The notes beneath the pieces are model-generated. The model worked only from the letters and a program-made list of their open reading frames with translations. It did not search any database and was not told where the DNA came from. Below, one piece after another: positions 14,042 through 27,205 of a stretch of 64,000 bases of DNA. This stretch comes from Typha latifolia. Taxonomy: Eukaryota > Streptophyta > Magnoliopsida > Poales > Typhaceae. Position numbers and translations under genes: made by a program. Within the stretch, counting starts at the first letter, position 1. The number at the start of each line of letters is the position of its first letter. The stretch covers positions 11,594,501 to 11,658,500 of the forward strand of contig CM034106.1 in the NCBI GenBank assembly GCA_019914945.1, given 5' to 3'.

Positions 14042-14610
14042 TTTAATGCCATACTCTTTTTGTTGTTTCTTGTTGTTCTTAGTTTGTTCTGTTCATGGGC
14101 TGTTTGACGCTGCCTAGCTACTAATTGTTCTTCTGTTTTTACCTTGTGTATGTTGGACCTATTGCACTTGATACTTTTATATATATATCAATAAGGAATC
14201 TCAAGCTCTCTCTTATCTATTTATTTTCTTGTTTCCCTCACAACAATTAGCAGTGCCAGAATAATATTCAAACTTTTTATTTCGTGACCAATCTCAGTAT
14301 ATCTTACCTTTTGTTGATATTAATGAAGATGATCATTTCTCAAAAGCGTATATATGAAAAGGGATAATTTATTATACCAGATGATCTCTGGTGACACGAC
14401 GACCCTGACTCACAGTAGTAGCTAGCATAGGCAAAAGCACTAATGCACTATGCTATCTATATGACGAAATAAAACAAAAGGCTCAAACTTCCAGGAGAGT
14501 TGAGAGACACTCCATGCATATATATTGCATGGAAACACTCGAAGAGGCAATAAAGCAATTAAACACCAAAACGCTTGTTATTTTTTGTTTAAACCTCCAT
14601 AGATCCTTAA
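14042..14610. other. Spacer between convergent IQD and GST genes
   Basis: About 570 bases of AT-rich DNA shared by the two 3' ends. No DUF4005-like exon or other coding signal was found on the plus strand. Confidence 0.5.
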
Positions 14611-15942
14611 TTAGATCATCGGAGGTGGCTCCTGCTGCATGGCGACGACCTTCCTCCACGCGTCCCGCCTCGATATCTCCTGCCACCACTCGTTCACCCT
14701 CCCCCTCGACGTGAACATCGAGCGGCAGCCGGCGTTCGACACCAGGCGCTGCGCGGTGGGCAAGTGGGAGAGGTCGGCGAGGGTGAAGTTGTCGCCGGCC
14801 AAGAAGCGCGCCTCCTTCAGCCTCTGCTCGTAGATGTCGAGCACCTTGTTCAGCTTACTCTTGCTGTCCTTCACCACCTCCTCATCCGGCTCCATCCCCA
14901 TTAGCGGCGAGAACGCGAGGTTAAACACTAACGCCGAGCTCGGTGGGTCGAAGCTGTGCGCTTCCGTCTCCAGCCATTGCTCGATCGACGCCCTCTCGAG
15001 CATGCCGCGGCCGATCAGATCTCTGTTGCCTTGTTCTGGGTACGCGTTGGCTATGTAACGGCATATCGCTCTCGACTCTGTAGTTGATTTAAGATTGTAC
15101 GTTATCACATGTAAGAGTTTAATTAGTCTAATATTATATATATATAGGCTCAACTAATTAATAGCTTATTAAGTTTTTGGATTGATTTAGAAATTAAAAA
15201 AATACATCTGAAATAATTTATTCAACTTTTATTGTTGAGAATCAATGGTATTTCAATTGGTTTTAGTGCATTTGATGAGATCAGATTTGGATGGAATTCA
15301 TTTCAAACCAAATTTATCAAAATTTAAAAACTAACGTCAATTTATGCTATTAAATTCTTATTGATGCCCAAAGATAATAAAGGAAATTAAAACATAATGA
15401 ACTGAATTCTTACCTCGATCAGACTTGAGCTTTTGTACTGAATTAACCATTAACCTCTAAGGTTTGCGTCAATCCATTTCTTTTTTACTCTAGTCTACAA
15501 CTTTCTCATTTTCTATCATATAAATTATTGGTCTGTTACCTAATAAACGAAACTATTAATCAATTAATTATGTAATTAACTTGATATGTAACATATCTAA
15601 TTTAACTATATTAATTCATACCGACGAGGGTCGTGTTTCCATCTTCAAAGGTGAGTGCTTGGCCAAGAGGCTGCAACAAAGTAGATTTAGATATATATGA
15701 TTAGAACTGCAAAGCTAATATATATATAAAATATCTATGAGTGTGCTTGTATATAGAAATCAGTGAGATGTGTATATATATAGATATACTTGTAGCTTGA
15801 GGTAGTCTGGCATTCTCTTTGTGCCCTTGTAGTTGTCCACACGAATGAGCTGGAACTCCACATCCTTCTCAAACAAGCACATGAGCACCCTTGCAACCTC
15901 TGCAGAGGTGGGAGAACCGAAGATCTTCACGCCTGGAGACAT
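14611..15942 (-). CDS. Glutathione S-transferase, phi class (first of three)
   Basis: Cytosolic enzyme conjugating glutathione to electrophiles and xenobiotics, or acting as a ligand carrier. Exons 15942-15790, 15670-15622 and 15077-14611 encode 222 residues. This is the three-exon layout of plant phi GSTs, with a 49-nt middle exon. The N-terminal thioredoxin-fold domain has SPTSAEVARVLMCLFEK with the Ser expected to activate glutathione, and ends ESRAICRYIA. The C-terminal helical domain contains SIEQWLETEAHSFDPP, LDIYEQRL and the folding motif FLAGDNFTLADLSHLP. The glutathione-site region reads LGQALTFEDGNTTLVESRAI; the VPAL-type cis-Pro turn usual after GQ is replaced by ALTF, which is unusual and may affect glutathione binding. 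Exon 3 is GC-rich. Confidence 0.93.
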
Positions 15943-18462
15943 TGGGATTAATATTGCAGAGAGACTACGAAGGAGAGGTTGATGGTTAACTAGTTCAAGT
16001 GCATGGAAACTGGAAGGATGGGTGGGATTTTATACATGCAGCAAATGCCTTGCTTCTGAGTAGGAATACTGAAAGATAAAGGGAAAGAGATAAAGGAAAA
16101 GGGAAAGGATAAAGAGAAAGCAAAATATCCTACTCTAGGAATTTGTATCTTAGTTGTGCAGCAGAACAAATGGGATGAATGGAGACAATGTGCATGTGAT
16201 TAGTCTCTTTAATCTCGGAGCTTCTTCGTTAAGACTGGAAGGTTAATAATAAGTAGAAAACAAAAATGAGATAATTATAAGATGCACCCTACATTTTAAT
16301 TATATATTATAAAGAAAATCATCTCTTTCTATTATATTTCACTCTCGTAAAATAATATTGAGATTAAATAACGATATTTTTGGATTTATTGATCGTATGA
16401 GAGATTTGATGTTTGCACGCAATGTTTGGTATAGATTTTGGAGGCTTGATGTGGTTCTATTTTGTTAGAAGTTTATACTTGGGTAAATAGGAGACTTTAC
16501 TTATAATATAGTTAAAATAGAGGATTTTCTTTGTAGCTCTCTCTCTCTCTCTCAAAAAAAAACATTAATTAGCTGCTGCTCTTTTAACAAAATATTTCTA
16601 GCATTTACTATTCTGCTTCTATTCATCAGGCCCTTTCTTTTTTTTCTTTTTAACTGCAGTGGGTAATTAACTAAACTTATATACTTTAACCTTTTTATGA
16701 AGAATTTTATACCAACTTGCATGCTAAGAATTGCTTTCATTTCTGAAAAAGGAAAAGCACGTATTGTCTGTAATCCTCGTCCTCATTGTTTTTTGGTCGT
16801 AAACAGCACAGTGGAATGGTACTAACTAGATTCGTCTGAGAAGATTCATCTTTTGTTTACGGTACGCTTCAAATCAATATAGGATCGATGAGAGGAAAGA
16901 AAATAACATTTACAGAGCAAGAATTATTGTTGACAGAGGGCATTTGGATAGTTCTGAGCTGATTAAGTATGTTTTAAGGTGTATGAGTGTTTCTGAGTTT
17001 AGATTCTAATGGTGTCGGTTTAATTGAAACACTACTAATAAGTTTCCACTTCTCTTAAGATCATCTAAGAGCACTTTTGCTATTTTGAAAAGATTACTCT
17101 GTTTATAATAGTTTTGGCTATGTGAACATCTATCATTTTACCATAAACATTTAGAAATTAATGTCATCTTTTAACTATAAGTAAATCACACAATAGAGGG
17201 GTTGCTATATAAGCTAAAAGATTATTTGGTGGAAGAATTATGTTGGTCATGGAATTTACTGGTTAAGAGGTAACAATAATTTTGATATTTCTCCCAGCCA
17301 CATAGAACCATGGCATTTCCTCTGCCATTTCCTTTTGTTGCCAAAGAAAACCCTCTCTTGCAACTTTTGCAAGGATTTACGATTCAGGTCACCAAATATT
17401 TCTCAATATCTGAAAGCTGCATCTGTGCTAGTTGTTTAGCTGATATCTTGTTTAACTTGAGGTCATCTTTGAGCAACTGCAGAACAGTCAAAATAGACAT
17501 TGGGGATTTAGGTTCTTGTGAGATCTTATTTGATTACTCCATCACTAATGTTATGTATCAGATTTGGACCTGGATATTAAAAAAATTATAAATATTTAAG
17601 TGGTGGTAGCCTCGTGAGTTAGGATTTTAATAACTTTTATTTCACCTAAATCGAAGGTCTGGATGAAAAGATATAACTATATAGTGGAAGAATGTCGAAA
17701 TAGAGTAGAACGATAAATATCCATTGTTGCAGCTGTCGTCAGAAGGTGACAGATAACTAAGGGTGGTGGTGAACAGTCATATAATAGGGTGGTTGATGGA
17801 GGAAGGTGATGCTAGGATTTATGTGCTTGTAAAGATTCTATGATTACGATTTATTCCTATGAAGATAAAGACGATATAACAACTATGATAAAAATAGTAA
17901 ATGTGATTAAAAGGAAATAACTAAATTCAATTAATTCTTAATGCTTGGATACTTAAATTATAAAACAAAGAAGCACAGCCCCTCTATATATAGAGGTTGG
18001 ATACAATGAGTCTTGCTCGAACTTAGCCTTAAAAGTTTATACTACTTAATTAAACATGCCTTAGTGACTTATATGACTTAACTAGATTTGTCTTAAGAAC
18101 TTATATAAATATAAATCAATTAAAATATAAATATACTCAATTCATCGAGCCCAATGTCCTCATAATACGATCCGATTTGACCTAGTTTACATCATTTATC
18201 ATATCGAAATGGCAAACACAACAATGTAATAAAGACCGAGAAATTGTAGATGATAACTTAATTTTGCATATAAGTTTTCCAAATTACGTATATGTAGATG
18301 TTTCTCATTATTTGGTAGACACAACTCCTTGGTCCCTTTGACATTGATCAAAGAGGACCTTCATGACTATAAAACAAGCACAACAAAGACACACAAGATG
18401 AAATGAAGTGAACGATATTGGTCCAGCAACCAAAGGCATCAGAACAAGCTCCGTATAATTGA
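15943..18462. other. Spacer upstream of the first GST
   Basis: Promoter side of the first GST and 3' side of the second. It is AT-rich with a (TC)n tract at about 16535-16552. The open frame at 17310-17591 (+) has no recognisable domain or codon bias and is not called. Confidence 0.5.
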
Positions 18463-19307
18463 TTACTCGAGTGAATGATACTCGTTTTGCATTTCGACAA
18501 CCTGCTTCCATGAGGATCGAGTTGAGATAGCTCTCCACCACCTCTGCACATTCTTCCTTGAAGCAAAAAGCTCATGTCCTCTCTCAGTTTTGGTGATCAG
18601 GTAATGTGAATTAGGAAGGTGGGAGAGATCTGCAAGCGTAAACTCATCACCTGCCAGGTAATCATTCTCTGCGAGCCTCCTTTCGTAGACATCGAGGACC
18701 ACAGATAGCTTCTTTGCATTTCTCTCTATCTTAGCTTGGTCAGGCATTATTCCCAATGGTTTCGCGAAAGCCAGATGAAAGACCAGTTCAGAGCTGAGAG
18801 GATCAAAGTTCATAGCTTCTGCTTGCAGCCACTGTTCAATTGATGCCCTCTCAAGAGCTCCAGTTCCAAAGAGTTCCTTGTTACCCATATCCCCATACTT
18901 AGAACAGATAAGGCGACATATTTCCCTTGAATCTGTAGAAGAAATAAACTACTTAAGCCTTCCAATTATTTTTTTACTTAATTCAAGAAACAACTGTATA
19001 CATTGCTACAGTTCCTTACCCACATAAGTCTGCTTGCCATCCTTAAATGTCACCTGACCACTGGGATCCTGCAATTAAATGGAATAATTAACAGATGGCT
19101 GTGTGAACAAAGCTAGTAAAAAGAAACAGGAATAGCAGCAATGTTTGAATGACTTGCCTGTAACCTGAGGAACTCAGGGACCTTGTGTTCTCCTTTGAAT
19201 GTGTCTGTGCGAACTAGTTGGAAGTCAAGGTTCTTCTCAAAAAGGCAAGTCAGAACCCTGGCAACATCTGTGGATGCCGGCTGTCCAAACACCTTCAAGC
19301 CTACCAT
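18463..19307 (-). CDS. Glutathione S-transferase, phi class (second of three)
   Basis: Same three-exon structure as its neighbours: 19307-19158, 19068-19020 and 18932-18463, giving 222 residues. GQPASTDVARVLTCLFEK carries the catalytic-Ser region. The end of the N-terminal domain is VDSREICRLIC, with Asp where the other copies have Glu. The C-terminal domain has SIEQWLQAEAMNFDPL, LDVYERRL and YLAGDEFTLADLSHLP. Intron 1 begins CAG|GCAAGT, a GC donor in otherwise perfect context, so this is a GC-AG intron; exon 1 is then exactly 150 nt and stays in frame. An in-frame ATG exists upstream at 19343, but MVGLKVFG is the family-like start. Tandem position and shared gene structure indicate local duplication. 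Confidence 0.92.
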
Positions 19308-20530
19308 CGTTATCTTTTGATCAACCTCTTGCCGGCTGCACAATAACCGATTAGACCACCAGGGAAATATAAGGGTGCTGCTTTCAGGAATTATATGCTT
19401 GCTTGGTTAGTAGGGTAAAAGGAAAAGGAAAAAGAGAAAGAGCAAAGCCAAAGGAAGAGCTGTAATCTTCCATATTTCTGAATGTATTCCTCTCTCATAA
19501 ACCAAGGAACGCAGTGGAAAGCATAATGATAAGGTGAAGCAAAGAATATTTACATCGACTGAAGTTAGCTTTTAAGAAGATCTATCACTTCCGCTGACAA
19601 ATAAGTTCAATCTTTGATCAGGACCATCAGGTTATATTCTTCCTGGTAATTGCTATTATATGTAATTAAATCCACTATGGTAATAGAATATTCACGTCTT
19701 GTAAAGCGGGAAGAACATGCAGTGCAGTAGTCAAGGCACCAATTCACAATGTAAATCATAAAATAATGATTTTTTTGTTTGGGTAATGCAGTATACTTAC
19801 CTTACCTAAAGACCAACTCAAAACTATTACATCTAACTGGCCTAGCTCCACGAGGAAAAGAGTCTGTATGGCGTCCATCAGCACACTGCTAGAGCACCAT
19901 CAGCAATACAATGAATGCTGCAAGCAAAAGACAAACATCAGAAACGCAATATATAATCAACGACAAAGAGTTGAAACATAGATTACCTGGACGATGTAGT
20001 GAATCTTCTCGTCAAAAAGTTCCCAACAAATGGTGCATTTCTTCATCTTGGTCTAAAAGTTCAGCTTGTGCCTCATGTTTAGTCCAGATTAATTTAATTC
20101 CTGTATGGTCATAAAAGCAAAGTTAAAGTAAAAGATAAAACAAGTCTAAGTTTACTATTTAGGGTCATCACACTTAGGAAGAGGCAACCTGATTTCACGG
20201 CAAAATAATAAAAGAACAGACTCACCATAATTAAGAAGACCATCAGTACACAATGGAATTGAAATGCAACAATTTCAGATCCTCCAGTCTGGTGATTTTA
20301 AAGCATCTGATTCCACCCTACAACCACTTTGGGTCTTGCAATCAACAAATTAACAATTTTGTATGGAAGGAAACCAACAAACAACAAATCAAGATTATAG
20401 CAAGGAGAAGTGGTAATTAAACATGTCAAACAAGAGATACAGTTCCTATCCAACATTACAGAAGCAAAGTAAATTTGGGTTCATCTCCAAAACCCAACTC
20501 AAATCCTTAACTTTCGCAAAAACACAAGCA
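19308..20530. other. Spacer between second and third GST
   Basis: AT-rich promoter of the second GST and 3' flank of the third. No extra GST exon remnants or other genes were recognised. Confidence 0.5.
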
Positions 20531-21365
20531 TCAAGCGGGTGGCGCACTCTGCAACTCAATGACCTTCTTCCACGAAGGCCGCGATGATATCTCCTCCCAC
20601 CACCTTCCCACATTCTTCCTCTCCGTCAACAGATGCCCCTTATCTGTCTTGTTAACAATGATATGCGCATTGGGCAAATGCGATAGGTCGGCGAGTGAGA
20701 ACTCATCCCCCGCCAAGAACCGGCTCTCTCCGAGCCGCCGCTCGTACACATCGAGCACCTTCGCGAGCTTCCCCTCATTCTGCTCGATCGCCGCCGCGTC
20801 CTGCTTCAACCCCATCCACACCGCGAACGCCAGTTGGAACACCAACACCGAGCTCGGGGGGTTAAAGCTCTGCGCCTCCGCCTCGACCCACTGCTCCACC
20901 GCAGCCCGAGCGACAAATCCGCCTTCCTTTCCACCCAATAGGGTAGTATTGCCTTTATCCGAGTACTTATCGCAGAGATATCGGCAAATTGCTCTCGATT
21001 CTGGAGATTAAGATACCAAGAAACGATTTTGATTGAGAGACTAGAGAAAGGGTAGAGATTTAGCAAATGGGTACTGACCGAAGATGGTGGTGAGCTCGTC
21101 TTGGAAGGCGGGGACTTGGCCGAAGGGCTGGCAGCGGAAGCGGAAGAGGTTAGCAGTGGCTTTGAGGCACGGGAGAGAGAGAGAGAGAGAGAGGAGGGGG
21201 GGAGAGGGAGTGACCTGGAGTTTCAGGAAGTCGGGGGACTTGTGCTGGCCTTTGGACATGTCGACGCGGACTAGCTGGAAGTCGACTTCCTTCTCGTAGA
21301 GGCAGGCGAGGACGCGGGAGACCGCCGTCGAAATTGGAGGTCCCGTACAGTGTAACACTCGCCAT
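20531..21365 (-). CDS. Glutathione S-transferase, phi class (third), frameshifted in exon 1
   Basis: Exons 21365-21215, 21127-21079 and 21000-20531. Exons 2 and 3 are intact: PFGQVPAFQDELTTIFG, ESRAICRYLCDKYSDKG, AVEQWVEAEAQSFNPP, LDVYERRL and FLAGDEFSLADLSHLP. Exon 1 begins ATG GCG AGT GTT ACA CTG TAC (MASVTLY), but the next bases GGGACCTCCA hold one base more than needed for the family sequence G-P-P-I-S-T-A-V-S-R-V. Exon 1 is therefore 151 nt against 150 in the second GST, and everything after codon 7 is out of frame with the ATG. The downstream reading frame, including the catalytic-Ser region and VDFQLVRVDMSKGQHKSPDF, shows no other damage. It may be a recent pseudogene, an assembly error in the GGG run, or use another start: an ATG at 21475 in the good frame would add about 50 odd residues, partly encoded by the GA repeat. 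Confidence 0.82.
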
Positions 21366-21390
21366 CTCTCTCTCTCTCTCTCTCTCTCTC
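21365..21390. repeat. (GA)n microsatellite abutting the third GST start codon
   Basis: Thirteen TC dinucleotides on the plus strand, GA on the transcribed strand, end at the ATG of the third GST. A second, shorter (GA)n tract lies in its first intron at about 21175-21192. Confidence 0.9.
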
Positions 21391-22653
21391 GTGGAATTGC
21401 TCCCGGTGGTTTCCTGATAAGAAGAGTAGGATAGAGAGTGAGGGCGGAGGTTATCCACATTAATGGGAATAACACGTGGAATAAGACGCCTCACCTGTCA
21501 CATATCACTTATCGATTTGTTTTTTTTATAAAATTTCGTAGAGAGATATCAATCATTTTATCAGAAATTTAGAATTAAGAGATAAATGAGGAAATAGTTT
21601 GGACAAATCCAAAACTCGAGGAACATCAATAACACACAAGCTCAAAAGATTAATTATTTTTGATAACAAAGTGCATTACTTATTAATTTGTCACCCGTCT
21701 AATTAATACATTATTTTGAGAATATTAATTCTTTATTCCTATGATAGTATCTCTTAATAGGTATCATATTTATCTACCCATATTTATGATACAAAACTGT
21801 CAATAACAACCAACGCTATCATGCATGGGCTAGATGTAACGATCCTTAGCATAACAAGCAGTGTGTATATATATATTACTATCTTACAGGGGCTGGGCTG
21901 GGTGTAATAAGCCTCCAATATCCAATCTATTAAATATTTAATGTGGGTTGGAGTTTTGGGTCGTTCTAGGCTCTGCCAAGGTTTAGAGCAGTTGAGAGGT
22001 TTAGAGCAGTTGAAATCGGGCGGATTTAAGCTAAGCTTGAGCGAGTAGGGCTCAACAATCATCTCTACAATTAGGACTGATTTTGGTTATAATTTTTTGA
22101 TTAGTGTAATTCTTCTACTATTCTCTTCCCTTTGGTTTTCTAAAGATGAAATTAATGATAAGGTTGGAGTCGGGAATCCAGGGAACGCACAGGTGGTCGA
22201 AATGGATAAGTTCTCTTCCACCAACTAAGTCAAGGAGTCGAGGAGTTAATGATAAGTTTGACCCAGATAGCGAAAAAGAAGAAGAATTATGTTACCCTCT
22301 ATATACTCTTAATTCCAAACTTCTCATTACGAAAGACAATAGCTGATGCACCAAGCCACCAATCACAAAGTTTAGAAACACTAGGATATTAAATACTGTA
22401 AGGAGGTCTTCTAAAGAAAAGAGTATCACCATCACCGGCAAGTTCCAATCAAGCATTTCATGCACAGGATAGAACGCTCTAGATTAGATTTATTTAAACA
22501 ATTAAAATAACCAATGTATACAAATCTCAAAGAAGATTACAAGAGAAGTTGTCGCAATGGTTGTCGATCAACAGCCAACAAGGAAGTTTCAAGTCTAAAA
22601 CTCGAAAGCAAAACAATATATTCGCCATTAAATATAAAAATGTGGTTATTTTA
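21391..22653. other. Spacer between the third GST and the F-box gene
   Basis: Promoter of the third GST and 3' flank of the F-box gene. No additional coding exon or RNA gene was recognised. Confidence 0.5.
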
Positions 22654-25457
22654 TCATTCTAATAACTCTTCCATGTCTTCATCAGCATCCGCCAAGTCCT
22701 CTTCCAAAAGCCATTGCTCAATTTCATCCAGGTGGTCCTCTTCATACCTATTCCAATTGGAATTTGTATCCCAGTATCCTGTTCCCAGTTCTTCACCATG
22801 GCATACAGTGCGGAGGAAAGGGCGGTTCCTCGACAAAGCATCTGGCAAAAAGGTGGTCAAGCTCCCTGTTATTCCAAGCAATCTTAATCTTGGGAAGTAA
22901 GGCTTCTTAAACCATCGGATTGCTAATGCTGTAATACCGCAACATTCATAAAGATCCAGCACTTGCAAACTACTGCCATGAGTTCCATCATCTAGTTGCA
23001 TAGATGCTAAAGCCATGAGTGAGTTGTCCCCAATATGTTGACACTCTCGCATTCGAAGCTCAACAATGGGAACCCTACTCCTAGCTAGTGCCTCTATACC
23101 AATGTCGGAGAGACATGGAAGTCTTGATAAATCCAAGACCTGCAAGCTCAATCTAATGGAACCACCAAATAGTGACGCGATGCATTTGTCAGTTAGCCTT
23201 CTGCACCCTCTTAGAGACAATGAAACTAATGGGCATTTTCCATAGCCCAGGTATGACAATCCTAAACCAGTGATGCCGGTTCTATCTAATAATAAGATCT
23301 GTAACTTTGGAAGACAGCTTACTGCTTTTAGAGCTTCATCACCCAGGTTTAGGCAATCTCGAAGGTCGAGAACATTGAGTTCTCTATTAGATGACAACCT
23401 CTCAATTCCAACATTGCTTAGGAATTTACACCGCCTCAAACTAACAAGTGTCAAGGAAAGGGAAGTTGCAGAGATGTCACTGAAAACAAAATCGGTCACT
23501 TGGCTTCCATGTGAAAAACTTAGCTTACGGAGGCCTGAGCATGAACGTATAATTTCCTTGAAACCAAGATCTGTAACACAGGAGAAACCTTCAAGGCAGA
23601 TGCTCTCAAGTTTTGAGCAAGTCTCAAGCATTAACATAACACCAAAATCATTCACTTGTCGAAAGCTGGTGAATAGGAACTCCTGGCTTCTTACAAGCGA
23701 AATGTGCCTCAGTTTACCATAGGGATTGATACTCCGGAGGCCATCACTGCTAAGATCAGAAGATGGTCTAGGTTCCATAATAGGTGCATCTTGAAGATCT
23801 AGATGTGTCAAGGACGGAAGGGCTGTTGATATAGACCTGACCATATTATCAGTGATGCAGTCCACTGAGAGGCATAACTTTTGAAGGTTAGGAAAAGTCA
23901 GAGCATGATGTAAGGGCTGTTGCAATTGCACACTTAAACTGAAAAGCTTAAGCAGCATAGTCACTGGAATATAACCAATCTCAAGAGAAGAGAGCCTCTC
24001 CAAAGAAGCGGCCCAGACATGATCAAACTTGGGATCATTAAATGTTGAGACATCAAACGCCAACCTGAGAGACTGAGAGGAAGTAAAGAATTTATCAGTT
24101 CAAGTGGAGCAGATTTAACATAAAAAATAGTTTGTCATGCAATTGAAGGCACTTATAAGCAAGCTACCCAATCTGTAAACATATCATATCTCAACAAAAA
24201 ATGGTTGTACTGGATGAGATATCATTGATTACATATCCATGTAAATCTCTAACATTTCTGTAAAAATCAAATTATCAGCTTCTTCATGTATTATTTCATA
24301 TCCAACATGATCTTGAGTTTGTTCTACACTGTAAACACATAGATTTATACTTGCCATGGGCAATGGCACACCAGTCAGCCATCAGCATGACAAAGTTTCA
24401 CAAAATAGAGCTCAATGGTTACGAAATGATTTGTCACCTAACAATATAATTGAGGTTTTGATTACTTCTCTTCGTTACATCTAATCTTTGCTCACTTCAT
24501 AATTCAAATATATTAGATGTCGTAGAGCACAACTACTAAGATAGAGGATTCAAAGTAAAATCTGCAACTGAATTATTCTCAAGCACTCAGCCAGGCAGTA
24601 TTCAATTACTAATCTTGCATTAATGTTGTTAATAACTAGAAACTGAGTCCTAGAGAAATTTGGTGAATAAGCTCATAAGTCAAAATCTACAACGATACAG
24701 AATCAGCCATCAAGCAATTCCAAATTTATTTCGGCATACCTCCAATTGCAAACAGCCGTTAAGCAACTGTTTCAGATCAGAACAGCCTTTCGAAAGACCT
24801 CTCCGCTCCGCAAGAGAATTCACAGACAGAATCCTGTTACCAAGGCAACAACAACCAAGAAGTTATTCCTAAAGAAGATTAAAAATATTTAACGACAGGA
24901 AATAAAAATTAGGGCATTCTTCTCGAATCACCTGAGGTCCCGGCATTTGTCGCCGAGCTCGGCGAGAAGCCTTCCGCTCAAATTCTCACAATTGAGAAGA
25001 CATAGCTCGTGAAGCGACGCCTTCGCGAGGTATTCGATCGACGAGTCATCGAGGCGGCTGCAGTCGAGCCGGAGACTACGAAGCCGAGGATTCGGCAGCA
25101 GCAGCGGCCTCAGCATATCTAAGGTGGGAGCGATCTCCTGAAACCGGATAAATTACCCCAAATTAGTCCAAGAAAAGATCGATATAATCGGAATTGGAGA
25201 AGATAAGAAGGCGAATAAGAGTTCCATACGACGAAGTGGAAGGAAGGTAGGAAGGAGAGGGTGTGGGCAGCGGAGGAATGGAGGGAGCGGGAGGTGGAGG
25301 CCGCGGCGACAAGGGAGCGGATATCGAGGTTGGATAGGACCGTGGATAGAATACTGGAGGGGAGGATGTGGTCCATCGCCGGCGAGGGATCGGCGGGATC
25401 TGGTTCTCCGCCGGTGGTATTGCGACTGCTTGGGGTTTCGGTTTCGGATTGCGGCAT
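22654..25457 (-). CDS. FBL10: F-box/LRR-repeat protein, FBL10-like
   Basis: Predicted substrate receptor of an SCF ubiquitin ligase. Four exons, 25457-25230, 25137-24932, 24833-24740 and 24072-22654, join in phase to 648 residues. A degenerate F-box (LPSSILSTVLSNLDIRSLVA) lies around residues 31-50 after a short acidic/Pro leader. It is followed by about 15 leucine-rich repeats of the Cys-containing type, for example LRSLRLDCSRLDDSSIEYL, LESICLEGFSCVTDLGFKEI and LVSLSLRGCRRLTDKCIASL. The C-terminus is very acidic (DADEDMEELLE). The first exons resemble Arabidopsis F-box/LRR-repeat protein 10 from memory (PNPRLRSLRLDCSRLDDS), which is the basis of the symbol; the symbol is less certain than the family. 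A (GA)n tract at 25519-25549 lies in the probable 5' UTR. Confidence 0.9.
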
Positions 25458-25509
25458 TGCGTCGTACGACGGAGCGATTAAAAAACTTAAAAGAGAGTTT
25501 ATATTTATT

Positions 25510-25553
<44 letters not shown>

Positions 25554-26689
25554 CTTCCGAGAAACTTCGTTTTTGATTTGGATTGGGTGAGTATTCCTTA
25601 TCTGATTTAGACCAGGACTCGTAAAGAAGAGGACTATACAAGATAGGATGTTAATGATAATAAGAGCAAAAGAAAGGGTGTAAATTATAAACTTCTCTCT
25701 ATTTAATTTTCATAAGAAAAATTACAAAAAAGACGTCCTATATTTTGTCTATATTATAATATTTACTTGTAAAAAGCACCGAGCAAAGCTAACTTTAATT
25801 TAACAAGAACTTGAGAAATTTGAATAAGATAAAATTTCATTCATTTAAAATAATATATTTTATTTTCTAAGTTATTCAAATCTAGTTCCTCTAATTTGAT
25901 ATTTAAAATTAAACAACAGTCGATGTGATTTTGTTACCCTGGAAGCTTAAATTGTACTTTTTAGCAAATAGAGAGTTCTATTAATAAATATATTAAATGA
26001 GAGGCTATTATTTATAATATAGTTAAAATGTAGGATATTAGTTATAATTTTCTGTATTTTAATTCCTAGAATCAAAGTATTAATTAGCTAATATATGTCA
26101 ATCCTAGTCCTATTTGGTTTCTATAGCAATGGAAGCTCATTGTCCATGAGAAAGGATAGAGCAGAGGATTCATATAGCTTTATTCTTGATGTTATTGTTT
26201 CTTTTCTTAGCAATTGGTATATAACCATACCCTCCTAGAAAAAGGAGGAAGATTGTTATGGCGATAGTGAGACTGTTCCAATATATTAATTGTTGTAGTA
26301 ACCCTTTTCTGCATAAATTTGGTTGCGGAGGTTATCGGATTATTCTATCCATAATCTAAGATAAGAAGTTTAATTAGAAGGCATTCTTACACTGCAAATG
26401 GTATTATGAGTTGTAAGTCTTAGAAACACCAACTTTCGAAATCGTGTGTGCATCATTACATATCTCTTCTCAAAACTCGTCTCATGTAGGTAGTTTAATG
26501 CTTCCTATTGCATTGTTCAAGCTAGCTCTATCTCTCTGCTAGGGTTTATTTTCTTTTCTTCTTCCCCTATCGATAGAACCTCACTGTCGATGAAGTGGAG
26601 GCGAGGGATTTTCCCCCTCTTTAATGAGATATCTGTTTTTTTATTTGTTCTTCTTCCTTCTTCTTTTTCTCATCCTTCTTCCTCCCTTT

Positions 26690-26723
<34 letters not shown>

Positions 26724-27164
26724 CAAGGTGTAATTATTATATTAATCTTAGATTTAACGACATTATATGGCTAGGAGCCTTCGTCTAGAAAAACAAATTG
26801 CATTGTTCACAAAACCATACGAACATAGCAAGGTGGTAACGAGACAAAAGGCCGGAGGAAGACGGAAGAATTTAACATTAGAAGAAACAGGGGAATGTGG
26901 CTAAAGATGGTTGCTAGGAAGCTCCTTGTCTTGGAATGCAGTAGAAAGTAGACTAACATTACCCAAGTCATCACTCCCAACTACCGCCAGCCTTTCATAA
27001 TGGCCACACTCATTGTATCCCACTAGTTGAATTCCACTAGCTCATCACGGAGGCCATGAGTTCCACTTGTTCTAAGGTTAACACTGAGCCTATGATTAAC
27101 AGATAATTCTATGGAAAAAGAAAAAAAAATAGAAAGAACGGAGGAGAGGAACAGAGTAGGTGTC

Positions 27165-27205
<41 letters not shown>

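Noticed and set aside
17310..17591. 93-residue plus-strand ORF starting MAFPLPFPF
   Set aside because: No recognisable domain, no splice partners and AT-rich codon use.
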